Part shown: positions 56,120 through 63,047 of the stretch, one piece after another | Numbering within the stretch: position 1 is the stretch's first letter | Layout: each line of letters begins with the position of its first letter | Assembly: GCF_018130545.1 (NCBI RefSeq) | Contig: NZ_JAFCKF010000002.1 | Coordinates: 682,001 to 746,000 of the forward strand | Reading direction: 5' to 3' | DNA length: 64,000 nucleotides | DNA from: Bradyrhizobium tropiciagri | GTDB lineage: Bacteria > Pseudomonadota > Alphaproteobacteria > Rhizobiales > Xanthobacteraceae | Program-made: the position numbers and the translations under genes | Notes under the pieces: generated by a model | What the model was told of the DNA's origin: nothing | The model's input: the letters and a program-made list of their open reading frames with translations, nothing else | Databases searched by the model: none

Positions 56120-56881
56120 CTAATTGCCTACGAAAGGACCAAGCGTGTCGCCGATGTCATGGCGGATCACCAGATCGGCGATGTCGTCCTGATCGGTCGG
56201 CTCGTTGTTGATGATCACGAGCCGCGCGCCGCTCTCTCTCGCCATCATCGGAAAGCCTGCGGCAGGCCACACCACCAGCGACGACCCGATCGCCAGAAAC
56301 AGATCGCACTGCCGGGCGAGTTCCGCGGCGCGGCGCATCGCATCCTCGGGCATCGACTGCCCGAACGAGATCGTCGCGGTCTTCACGGGGTCACCGCAGT
56401 CTGCGCAGTCGGGCGCGCTGCCGGCCTTGTCGAAGTGCTGCTTCACCCACGACAGGTCGTAGTCCTTGCCGCAACCGATGCAGCGGGCATAGGTCGTGTT
56501 GCCGTGCAGCTCGATCACGTCGTCGGCCTTGAAGCCGGAGGCCTGATGCAAATTGTCGATGTTCTGCGTGATGATGCCGGGAACCTTGCCGGCCCGGTAG
56601 AGCGAGGCGAGCGCGCGATGCCCGCGACCGGGCTTAGCCGCGACAAACGTCGGTTCCATCGCGAAGCGGCGACGCCACGATTCGTCGCGCGCCTCCTGGC
56701 TGGCGACGAACTCGTCGAACGGAATCGGCCGGTTGCGGGTCCACAGCCCGCCGGGCGAACGGAAATCGGGGATGCCGCACTCGGTGGAGATCCCCGCCCC
56801 GGTGAAGGGCACGATCGATGATGCCTCGGCAATCATGTTGCCGAGCTGCTCGACGCCGCTGCGCAAGTCTTTCGCGATCAC
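56120..56881 (-). CDS. Sir2-type NAD-dependent protein deacylase
   Basis: 253 residues; GTG start at 56881. NAD pocket FTGAGISTECGIPDFRSPGGLW, TQNIDNLHQASG, the catalytic His in ELHGN, and the zinc cysteines CIGC and CADC. The C-terminal half has FLAIGSSLVVWPAAGFP. CobB-like enzyme that removes acyl groups from lysines. Confidence 0.93.
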   Translation of the reverse strand: MIAKDLRSGVEQLGNMIAEASSIVPFTGAGISTECGIPDFRSPGGLWTRNRPIPFDEFVASQEARDESWRRRFAMEPTFVAAKPGRGHRALASLYRAGKVPGIITQNIDNLHQASGFKADDVIELHGNTTYARCIGCGKDYDLSWVKQHFDKAGSAPDCADCGDPVKTATISFGQSMPEDAMRRAAELARQCDLFLAIGSSLVVWPAAGFPMMARESGARLVIINNEPTDQDDIADLVIRHDIGDTLGPFVGN

Positions 56882-57073
56882 TGCAAACGATCCGGTTGGC
56901 CGCTGCGACTATAGCACGGTCCAACCGGTTGCGAGCTCGGCCGCGACGCGGGCGATCGGGCCCTGCCCGCCGCCTCAGCATCATCACATTCCTGCACGGC
57001 CTGCTCCGCATTGACGCCCAATTCACCGACGCCAATGCGCGCGGGGATAGGACCACCACGACGAGGATGGGCA

Positions 57074-57235
57074 ATGACAGATGTGGAAGAGCGCGTCGCG
57101 CGCGAGCGCGAGGAGATCGTCGCACGCATTGCAAGCTTCCGGGCGACGCAGCAGAAGTTCGAGCGCGACCGCCAGGAATATTACGACAACACGCTCGGCA
57201 ATGTCTGGAGCGGATTGCAGCGCAAGAGCGCCTGA
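57074..57235 (+). CDS. small helical conserved-looking protein
   Basis: 53 residues from ATG 57074 with AGGA upstream (MTDVEERVAREREEIV...). Highly charged, probably one long helix or coiled coil, with YYDNTLGNVWSGLQ near the end. Not recognised. The longer frame to 57011 lacks a ribosome site. Confidence 0.65.
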   Translation: MTDVEERVAREREEIVARIASFRATQQKFERDRQEYYDNTLGNVWSGLQRKSA

Positions 57236-57312
57236 TGTCGTCCTCGCTCGCTCACCGGACGATCGATGCGGGCGCCCTCCGCGCCTTCACATCGTGACGT
57301 GCAGTTGAGAAA

Positions 57313-57337
57313 AGCCCGGAGCGATGTGCTCCGGGCT
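57313..57337 (-). terminator. terminator of the Tyr-rich secreted protein gene
   Basis: AGCCCGGAGC/GCTCCGGGCT, 10-bp perfect stem. On the minus strand it is followed by TTTCTC, just past the stop of the 57346-57621 gene. Confidence 0.7.
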
Positions 57338-57345
57338 CGTCGCCA

Positions 57346-57621
57346 TTACCAATAATGGCGATAGTAGTGGTGCCGATAATACGGACCGCGGTAGTAGGCG
57401 TATCCGTCACCATAGTAGCCGTAGCGCGGGCCATAGTAGCCGTAACCGGGCCCGTAGTAATAATGTGGGCCGTAGTAGGCGCCAGCCGCGCCCGCGGCGA
57501 GTGCGCCGGCGGCCAGACCGAAAGCCAGGCCGGGACCGATGCCGCGTGCCTGTGCCGGCGCGCTGATCATCGTTGCACCAACCGTCGCAACCGTCGCCAG
57601 GACTGCCAATGTCTTTCTCAT
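57346..57621 (-). CDS. small secreted Gly/Tyr/His-rich protein
   Basis: 91 residues from ATG 57621, with GAGGAGG upstream. Signal peptide (MRKTLAVLATVATVGATMI, cut near AQA), a Gly/Ala-rich segment (LAFGLAAGALAAGAAGA), then Tyr-Gly-Pro-rich repeats (YYGPHYYYGPGYGYYGP) ending in YYRHHYYRHYW. Common small surface/periplasmic type in Bradyrhizobium; function unknown. Confidence 0.75.
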   Translation of the reverse strand: MRKTLAVLATVATVGATMISAPAQARGIGPGLAFGLAAGALAAGAAGAYYGPHYYYGPGYGYYGPRYGYYGDGYAYYRGPYYRHHYYRHYW

Positions 57622-57805
57622 CACAACCTCCTCACTCAAGTTCGTGAGGCTAACGCGGGCTCGATGGGATGGTTGCAACAAGGCCAGGTGCGGAGCGAGT
57701 GTTCCGGTTCCGCAGCCATGCGATTGCGCAAAGCTACCATCGGTTAGCGCGGGAACAAAGACACAACCTCAGGGATTAGCTTGTCTGTAAGCGAGGTTGG
57801 CACCG

Positions 57806-57907
57806 ATGCCGGCGTGGATGGAACTGCTACTGAATGTGATGGGCTTTGCCGGTTTCATCGGCATCGCGATGTATCACAAGCACCCGAACGGGAAGCTGCC
57901 GGACTGA
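57806..57907 (+). CDS. 33-residue membrane peptide
   Basis: ATG 57806 to TGA 57907, with GAGG upstream. MPAWMELLLNVMGFAGFIG continues as a single hydrophobic helix and ends in a basic, polar tail (HKHPNGKLPD). Too short for most gene callers. The hydrophobic helix, ribosome site and clean stop support it. Confidence 0.5.
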   Translation: MPAWMELLLNVMGFAGFIGIAMYHKHPNGKLPD

Positions 57908-57951
57908 GCGTCGGCGGCCCGGTGTCCCGGTTGCCTGGTCAGTTCGTCTTG

Positions 57952-58137
57952 TCAGTTCGCTTTGCGCGCCTCGCCCGCCGTCCGGACCAGCCGGTCCGCC
58001 TTGACCAACACCCTGCCCCCCTCGGGCTGCTGCCGCAGCCAGAAGCTGATCGTTACAAAAGCTGCACAGAACAGCAGGCCCACCACCATCACACGCCGGT
58101 GGGTCGGTCGGTCAGCGCTATGGAACGATGGCATCAT
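57952..58137 (-). CDS. small membrane protein
   Basis: 61 residues from ATG 58137 with AGGTGA six bases upstream (a second ATG follows directly). One membrane helix (VMVVGLLFCAAFVTISFWL) after a His/Arg-rich N-terminus, then a basic C-terminus (KADRLVRTAGEARKAN). Not recognised. Confidence 0.55.
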   Translation of the reverse strand: MMPSFHSADRPTHRRVMVVGLLFCAAFVTISFWLRQQPEGGRVLVKADRLVRTAGEARKAN

Positions 58138-58380
58138 GGCGGTCACCTGCAACCATCCCTAGCGCAATCGCAGGTGGTGGCAACGCGATGCTGCTCTTAA
58201 CCTAACCCGGTAGGGTTAGCGGTGGCCCGGTATTCCCCTTAATGATGGCTCGATCGGCCACACGTCGCGGGTGCACAGACTATCCCCCGCTTGTCCGCAG
58301 CAAATCCACAGCCGCACCAGGTCCATTTGCGCAACAAGCTTCGGCGCTTGCTGCGCACTCGTCCACAGGCCTCGCGCCGA

Positions 58381-58728
58381 TCAGGCGTCAGCGAGCCATT
58401 TCAGGGTCGCCTGGAAGCCCAGGCTGCGGGTTCCAATCAGCACGGTGCCGAACGCCTCGGCCTGGTCGCCGCTGAAGGTACCGGTGAAGCCGCTCGACAC
58501 CTCGTGGCCTGCGAACAGCGGCCGGGTGAACGGGTCAGGTAACGGCGTATGCTGGTTGGTGCTGAGATGTCCCTTCCAGGTCCCCTCGCCGACCGTATAG
58601 GCGCCGATCGACCAGAAATACGGCCCGCCGCCGATCAGCACCCCATCGCGCAGGATCAGGACACCGCTGTCGCGCCCCCGGACACCGTCCGTCATGTGCA
58701 TGTGGATCGAGTAGAGCCCATTCCTCAT
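58381..58728 (-). CDS. GrlR-family regulatory protein
   Basis: 115 residues. Opens MRNGLYSIHMHMTDGVRG, then GVLILRDGVLIGGGPYFWSIGAYTVGEGTWKG and FSGDQAEAFGTVLIG. This is the beta-barrel GrlR domain, first described as a negative regulator of type III secretion in E. coli. No type III genes are nearby, so the role in this genome is open. Confidence 0.78.
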   Translation of the reverse strand: MRNGLYSIHMHMTDGVRGRDSGVLILRDGVLIGGGPYFWSIGAYTVGEGTWKGHLSTNQHTPLPDPFTRPLFAGHEVSSGFTGTFSGDQAEAFGTVLIGTRSLGFQATLKWLADA

Positions 58729-58894
58729 GGATCGCGCCGCCGGTCCCGAAAACGGCAGTATGACGCCAAGCCGGGCCGCAGGCGAGCGCGCCGTACCCGC
58801 CCGGCCGCCGATTCGGACTAAAAACCGCCCCGGCGAGGCGCTTACAGATCGTTAAGAAAGTCCTGACAAGGTCGGCTATCGGAGGGAGAGAGCC

Positions 58895-59068
58895 ATGCTC
58901 GTTTACCCCGTACCTGCCGAAGTGACGCAAGCCCGGGTGCAGCTCGTCGTCGATCAGACGGCGAAGGAGCAGCCGCGTATCATCAGCGCGGATGTGCTTG
59001 ATGTGTTCGCTGCCAAGAACAAGGCCGACCGCGACACCATCGAGACCATTCTCGACATCAAGGTGTGA
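58895..59068 (+). CDS. 57-residue hypothetical protein
   Basis: ATG 58895 preceded by GGAGGGAGAG; ends TGA 59068. MLVYPVPAEVTQARVQLVVD... is mixed and soluble, with an acidic end (DTIETILDIKV). The strong ribosome site and codon bias support it as real. Not recognised. Confidence 0.6.
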   Translation: MLVYPVPAEVTQARVQLVVDQTAKEQPRIISADVLDVFAAKNKADRDTIETILDIKV

Positions 59069-59161
59069 GATCGCAATCAGCCGTTGCGTTCTGGATGCCA
59101 CGAAGACTCCGCGCGCGCGGCGTCCCGTTCTGAACCTTTTGCGAGCTGGGAAGACACAACA

Positions 59162-59237
59162 GCACTGGGGATTTCAGGGCCCAGTATCAGGCACAGCGCT
59201 GTGGGACGAAGATATTCCGTCTACGCGGCGCTGTTGC
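59162..59237. repeat. dispersed repeat, copy B
   Basis: 76-base element matching copy A (54202-54276). Here CAACAGC (59157) and GCTGTTG (59230) also pair, closing the element into a stem about 80 bases long. Confidence 0.7.
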
Positions 59238-59316
59238 ATTTTACAAATTCAACCTTAAGTTTGGTCCCCAACAGTTGACGGCTCACGCCCTGAGAGATCC
59301 CCAGTCCGTCAGCTGG

Positions 59317-59353
59317 GAAAGCCCCGCATCCAGCCTGCGGGGCTTTCTATTTT
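59317..59353 (+). terminator. strong terminator, first of three tandem hairpins
   Basis: GAAAGCCCCGCA/TGCGGGGCTTTC, 12-bp perfect stem with a 7-base loop, followed by TATTTT. Confidence 0.8.
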
Positions 59354-59433
59354 CCGGGCGCGGGAACCAGCCGCTCAGGGCCACGTTAGATGCCCGGTGC
59401 CGGCAGGATCTCCCCAAGGCCGGTCGGCATCAG

Positions 59434-59467
59434 ACCTCGCGAGCCCACTCGCGGGGTTTTACTTTTT
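59434..59467 (+). terminator. second tandem terminator
   Basis: ACCTCGCGAG/CTCGCGGGGT, 10 bp with one G-T pair and a 4-base loop, followed by TTTACTTTTTA. Confidence 0.75.
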
Positions 59468-59552
59468 AGAGGACGTCCAACCTCGCGCGTCCTTGATTGG
59501 CCGTGATGGCCATTCGATGAGATAGAGGTACCAGCCTCCAAGGCTCGACCAC

Positions 59553-59595
59553 GAAAGCCCTGTCCCGGAATTGCCCGGGCGGGGCTTTCTCTTGT
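59553..59595 (+). terminator. third tandem terminator-like hairpin
   Basis: GAAAGCCC/GGGCTTTC outer stem and CCCGG/CCGGG inner stem, followed by TCTCTTG. The outer arm is the same as in the first hairpin. Confidence 0.65.
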
Positions 59596-59928
59596 CTCGC
59601 GCCGCATGCGCCCTGTTTGCGGCGGCGCATAAAGCTTTAGATGCCGCACCAATCGGGGAGCAGTTTGCGCTCGTCATCTGGTTCATCGCCAGCGCGATCC
59701 GAAACATCGCCCACGCAGATTGGCGCGCCAACGTCCATCGACTTGACGAGAGTCCTGCGCGATCAAACCTTCACGCAATCGCGATCATGAAGCGCCGGAA
59801 AGCGCGAACGGCAGCAGAGCAAGGCCGCACCTTATCGCTGCCCCTCGGTTCGATTTGCTGCTAGTTTCCGCGGCGAACCACCCCCCGCCCCAACAAGAAT
59901 CTCTGAACGTTTCTCAGGAGGATAAAAA

Positions 59929-60381
59929 ATGCGCTATCTGCACACCATGCTGCGCGTCCGCAATCTCGACGTCGCGATGAAATTCTATCAGGACGCGCTG
60001 GGGCTGAAGGAAGTGCGCCGCATCGACAATGACAAGGGCCGCTTCACGCTGGTGTTTCTCTGCGCGGAGGAAGACCTTCACCTGCTCAAATCGCTGCCGC
60101 AAACCCGCGGCGCGCCGCTGGTCGAACTGACCTATAATTGGGACGAGGAGAAATACGGCGAGGATCGCCATTTCGGCCACCTCGCCTATGAGGTCGACGA
60201 CATCTACGCGACCTGTGAGAAGCTGATGAAGATGGGCGTCACCATCAATCGTCCACCGCGCGACGGCAACATGGCATTCGTGCGTTCGCCCGACCTGCAC
60301 TCGATCGAAATCCTGCAAAAGGGAGATCCGAAGGCACCGGCCGAACCGTGGGCATCGATGCCCAATACCGGTCACTGGTAA
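59929..60381 (+). CDS. gloA: lactoylglutathione lyase (glyoxalase I)
   Basis: 150 residues. Single-domain VOC enzyme that isomerises the methylglyoxal-glutathione adduct. Metal ligands are expected at His5 (RYLHTMLRV), Glu (VELTYNW), His (FGHLAYEVDD) and Glu (HSIEILQK). CAGGAGG lies directly upstream of ATG. Confidence 0.93.
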   Translation: MRYLHTMLRVRNLDVAMKFYQDALGLKEVRRIDNDKGRFTLVFLCAEEDLHLLKSLPQTRGAPLVELTYNWDEEKYGEDRHFGHLAYEVDDIYATCEKLMKMGVTINRPPRDGNMAFVRSPDLHSIEILQKGDPKAPAEPWASMPNTGHW

Positions 60382-60444
60382 ACGCCGCGCCCGCGCGCTT
60401 CGTTCCTATGCGCTATGCCGCAGCGATGCGCGGGACGATCGTTA

Positions 60445-60469
60445 GGAACGTGACACGACCGTTGACGTT
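60445..60469 (+). promoter_or_regulatory. EcfG-type general-stress promoter
   Basis: GGAAC (60445-60449), 16 bases, CGTT (60466-60469): an exact match to the alphaproteobacterial EcfG consensus, 36 bases before the ATG of the 26-residue gene at 60506. Confidence 0.6.
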
Positions 60470-60505
60470 GCCTCCCCACAAGAGGAATGCGAGGAGGCAA
60501 CGGAG

Positions 60506-60586
60506 ATGGGAAAAGGGATTTTGCTTTGGCTGTTGGGCGTGCCGATCCCGGTGATCATTGTGCTGTGGTTGTTGTTCGGTCGCTGA
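60506..60586 (+). CDS. 26-residue membrane peptide
   Basis: MGKGILLWLLGVPIPVIIVL and six more residues to Arg-stop: nearly the whole chain is one hydrophobic helix with a Pro-Ile-Pro kink. GAGGAGG precedes the ATG and a terminator follows the stop. Very short hydrophobic ORFs starting MGKGILLWLLG are familiar in Rhizobiales. Probably stress-induced, judging from the promoter. Confidence 0.7.
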   Translation: MGKGILLWLLGVPIPVIIVLWLLFGR

Positions 60587-60613
60587 CTACGTTTTGATGC
60601 GTGTAAATCGACA

Positions 60614-60647
60614 AGGCTCTGCCGCAATGCGGCGGAGCCTCTTTTTT
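60614..60647 (+). terminator. rho-independent terminator
   Basis: AGGCTCTGCCGC/GCGGCGGAGCCT stem with one T-G pair and a 3-base apex, followed by CTTTTTT. It ends the 26-residue gene transcript before the GST gene. Confidence 0.88.
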
Positions 60648-60731
60648 GCTCTCGGTACGATTCATCCCGCGCTTTCCGCTGACGTTTCGGCTAAGAAGCG
60701 CGCAAAGCACAACAGCGGGAAGAATCGCGAC

Positions 60732-61373
60732 ATGGATAGCAAGCCGCAACTGACGATCTGGGGCCGAGCCAATTCGGTCAATGTTCAGAAGGTGCTCTGG
60801 TGTCTCGCCGAGCTCGAGCTGCCCTATCATCGCATCGATGCCGGCATGCAGTTCGGCAAGAACGATCAGCCCGATTATCTCGCGATGAATCCGAACGGCC
60901 GCGTCCCGACGCTGGTCGACGGCGACTATGTGCTGTGGGAATCCAATTCGGTGATGCGCTATCTCTGCATGGCCTATGGCCAGCACGCGCCGATCTATCC
61001 GCAGCCGCCGAGGGCGCGCGCCGCAGTCGACCGCTGGCTCGACTGGACGCTGTCGACGCTGCAGCCGGTCGACCGCCCGGTGTTCTGGGGGCTAGTGCGT
61101 ACGCCGCCGGACAAGCGCGACATGGTCCAGATCCAGCAGGCCGCCGATGCCGAGGGCGTGGTGTGGCGCGTCGCCGAGGCGCAGCTCGCAACCCGCCGCT
61201 TCATCGAGGGCGATCAGTTCACCATCGCCGACCTCGCGCTCGGCGCCTTTGCGCGGCGCTGGTTTGGTGTCGAGGGCGTCACCAAGCCCAGGCTGCCCCA
61301 TCTCGAACGCTGGTTCGGCGAGATCGCGCAGCGGCCGGCTTTTGTGCAGATCGTCGCGCCGCCGATGTCGTGA
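60732..61373 (+). CDS. glutathione S-transferase
   Basis: 213 residues from ATG 60732. N-terminal thioredoxin-like half (LTIWGRANSVNVQKVLWCLAELEL, NPNGRVPTLVDGDYVLWESNSVMRYL with the cis-Pro and the Glu-Ser glutathione site) and an all-helical C-terminal half (FIEGDQFTIADLALGAFARR). The frame is open to 60558 but the fold starts here. Detoxification role inferred. Confidence 0.92.
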   Translation: MDSKPQLTIWGRANSVNVQKVLWCLAELELPYHRIDAGMQFGKNDQPDYLAMNPNGRVPTLVDGDYVLWESNSVMRYLCMAYGQHAPIYPQPPRARAAVDRWLDWTLSTLQPVDRPVFWGLVRTPPDKRDMVQIQQAADAEGVVWRVAEAQLATRRFIEGDQFTIADLALGAFARRWFGVEGVTKPRLPHLERWFGEIAQRPAFVQIVAPPMS

Positions 61374-61391
61374 GCGCCGCCGGCAGTCCGT

Positions 61392-61637
61392 TCAGCGGCC
61401 GCTCGACATCCCTGCACCGACACTGATGCCGCCGCCAAGCTTCACGCAGGTGTCGCTGCCCTCGACCTTGACGAAGCCCGGTCCATACGACGCGCACGGA
61501 TTGCTCCGCGTCGCGGATTTCGACGGCAAGATTTTCCCGGCATCGGGCGGCGTCTGGAAATTGCGGCGGTCGCCCTGCTGCGCGAACGCAACAGCGGGAA
61601 GCAGGACAGCGGCGATGACGAGGCAGGTTTTGCGCAT
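61392..61637 (-). CDS. small secreted protein with a porin-N-terminus-like motif
   Basis: 81 residues. Signal peptide MRKTCLVIAAVLLPAVAFA. The second half reads NPCASYGPGFVKVEGSDTC and then VKLGGGISVGAG, i.e. the C-x-x-YG-x-GF-x(3-5)-G-x-DTC-x-K-x-GG motif that opens many Rhizobiales porins, but the barrel is absent. Convergent with the GST gene, 18 bases away. Could be a stand-alone small protein family rather than a broken porin. Confidence 0.7.
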   Translation of the reverse strand: MRKTCLVIAAVLLPAVAFAQQGDRRNFQTPPDAGKILPSKSATRSNPCASYGPGFVKVEGSDTCVKLGGGISVGAGMSSGR

Positions 61638-61668
61638 CCCGCCTTTTATCCCGCGCAGCCTGATGAGG

Positions 61669-61926
61669 CTAGCGCACGAACTTGACGCCGAACGTCTTGC
61701 CTTCGCGCCAGACCACCTCGCAGGCGCGCCCGGTGCGGGCGTCGCGCGAAAACGCCAGCCGCAGCTTGGCCGGCAGCGTGTTGTTGTCCTGGACGGTGAT
61801 CTTTGCGCCCGACGAGGAAATGTCCTCGACCACGCATGGCCGCGCCGCGAATCCGCCGTCGAGCGTGATCCAGCCGGATTGCCGCAGCGATTTGCGCGTT
61901 TCGCGCTTCTTGGACCCTAAAGCCAT
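61669..61926 (-). CDS. PilZ-domain protein
   Basis: 85 residues. Single PilZ domain: RKSLRQSGWITLDGG (an Arg-rich start standing for RxxxR) and CVVEDISSSGAKITVQDN (D/N-x-S-x-x-G motif), ending VVWREGKTFGVKFV. May bind c-di-GMP, though the short basic region is not canonical. Confidence 0.85.
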   Translation of the reverse strand: MALGSKKRETRKSLRQSGWITLDGGFAARPCVVEDISSSGAKITVQDNNTLPAKLRLAFSRDARTGRACEVVWREGKTFGVKFVR

Positions 61927-62091
61927 CACATCATCCCCGGCACACGCCTAGCGCCGGTGGCTTACCAAAGGGTTGCGAAATCACGGCGGATTGCAGTGAT
62001 TGCGGCGTTGTTCACACCGTCAGAAGGCAGGACAAGGCGGCCCGCCCAAGGACGGCCATTGCATTGGCGGGAATTTCGGTTTGCCGCGCTA

Positions 62092-62166
62092 TGGCGCTCC
62101 CTAGCGGAATCGAACCGCTCTCTCCACCGTGAAAGGGTGGCGTCCTAACCGATAGACGAAGGGAGC
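62092..62166 (-). tRNA. tRNA-Glu (TTC)
   Basis: 75 bases including CCA. Acceptor GCTCCCT/AGGGAGC, anticodon stem CCACC/GGTGG around CTTTCAC (anticodon TTC), T-loop GGTTCGATTCC. Confidence 0.95.
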
Positions 62167-62325
62167 AAAACTCTCGGCAGATCAATACGTTAGACGTGAG
62201 AAGCGCCGGAATCGGCCGCAGCCCTCAGGGGCCGCGACGGGCGAACGTATAGTGGCGATTGGCCGGGCGGGCAAGCGTCGAGACGCGCTTTTCGCGGATT
62301 GGCCCCCGGTCGCCCGCCGGAGGGG

Positions 62326-62475
62326 TTATCTGCAGGACAATCCGGCCTCGATCGAGGTCCAGAAGCCGCAATGCAGCGGCACATGGGCATGGGCCCGCGA
62401 GCCACCGACATGAATCAGGATGACGGCGGCAAGCGCGACGACGACGGCGGGAACGATGAGTCTTCGGAACGACAT
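62326..62475 (-). CDS. 49-residue secreted/membrane peptide
   Basis: ATG 62475 to TAA 62326. MSFRRLIVPAVVVALAAVIL is a signal-anchor or signal peptide (possible cut after SRAHA). It is followed by HVPLHCGFWTSIEAGLSCR with two Cys. The ribosome site is weak. Plausible small gene, not recognised. Confidence 0.5.
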   Translation of the reverse strand: MSFRRLIVPAVVVALAAVILIHVGGSRAHAHVPLHCGFWTSIEAGLSCR

Positions 62476-62553
62476 GGGCCTGCGCATCAACCGACTTCGT
62501 GGCCTAACTAAGGCCTACAGGCCGGACGGCAGCAGCACGCGCAGCGCCGGCCG

Positions 62554-62895
62554 CTAGTGATTGCTGGCGACGTCCTGACGGTTGGTCGGCTGCGCCGCCG
62601 CCACCGCCGGCTTCTGCTTGATGCAGGTGCTGCAGATCACGAGCTTGCGCGCGAGCCGCTCATCGGCATCCGCATCCGACAGCTGCGTCCCCGGCACCGC
62701 AGGTGACGCGTTGTGCGCATGGCGGCGCGGCTGCGGCTGATTGGGGTCTTGTCCGGCACCGTCCCAGGCCAGCGGCCCTGTTCCCGGTGGCGGCGCGCTC
62801 ATGCTGTATTGCTGCGCAACTTGCGCGCAGGCGCCAAGCGCGATCGGAAGAAACAACACGGCGGCCTTGCGGGCCCAGTTCCGGAATGCAGACAT
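62554..62895 (-). CDS. small lipoprotein
   Basis: 113 residues from ATG 62895. Lipobox LGAC after a hydrophobic stretch (KAAVLFLPIALGAC), then a Pro/Gln/Ala-rich chain with a CSTC pair (KLVICSTCIKQKP). No known domain. Probably envelope-located. Confidence 0.75.
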   Translation of the reverse strand: MSAFRNWARKAAVLFLPIALGACAQVAQQYSMSAPPPGTGPLAWDGAGQDPNQPQPRRHAHNASPAVPGTQLSDADADERLARKLVICSTCIKQKPAVAAAQPTNRQDVASNH

Positions 62896-63047
62896 GATCA
62901 CACTCACACGCTATTCGTACTACGAGCTAAGAGCAGAACCGCTAAGAAATCGTTCACCCTGATTGTTCCGTCGCATCCAACCGCGACGGCATCAAGACGG
63001 GATTGCGGCGCCAACACGTAATCAAGACGCTAATCCGGAGTCCCCTC

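Larger units (their letters stand above)
59069..59928. other. 860-base non-coding region with a repeat and three tandem hairpins
   Basis: Contains dispersed repeat copy B (59162-59237) and then three terminator-like hairpins at about 59335, 59450 and 59570. The only ORF of note (59571-59864, plus) starts inside the third hairpin and shows no protein-like pattern. The last ~60 bases lead into gloA. Confidence 0.6.

Noticed and set aside
59571-59864. 97-codon plus-strand ORF after the third tandem hairpin
   Set aside because: It starts inside the hairpin, has no ribosome site and shows no recognisable protein pattern.
60381-60406. EcfG-like box on the minus strand (AACG-N17-GTTCC)
   Set aside because: It matches the consensus but would only transcribe antisense to gloA; no gene follows on that strand, so it is probably chance, though an antisense RNA is not excluded.
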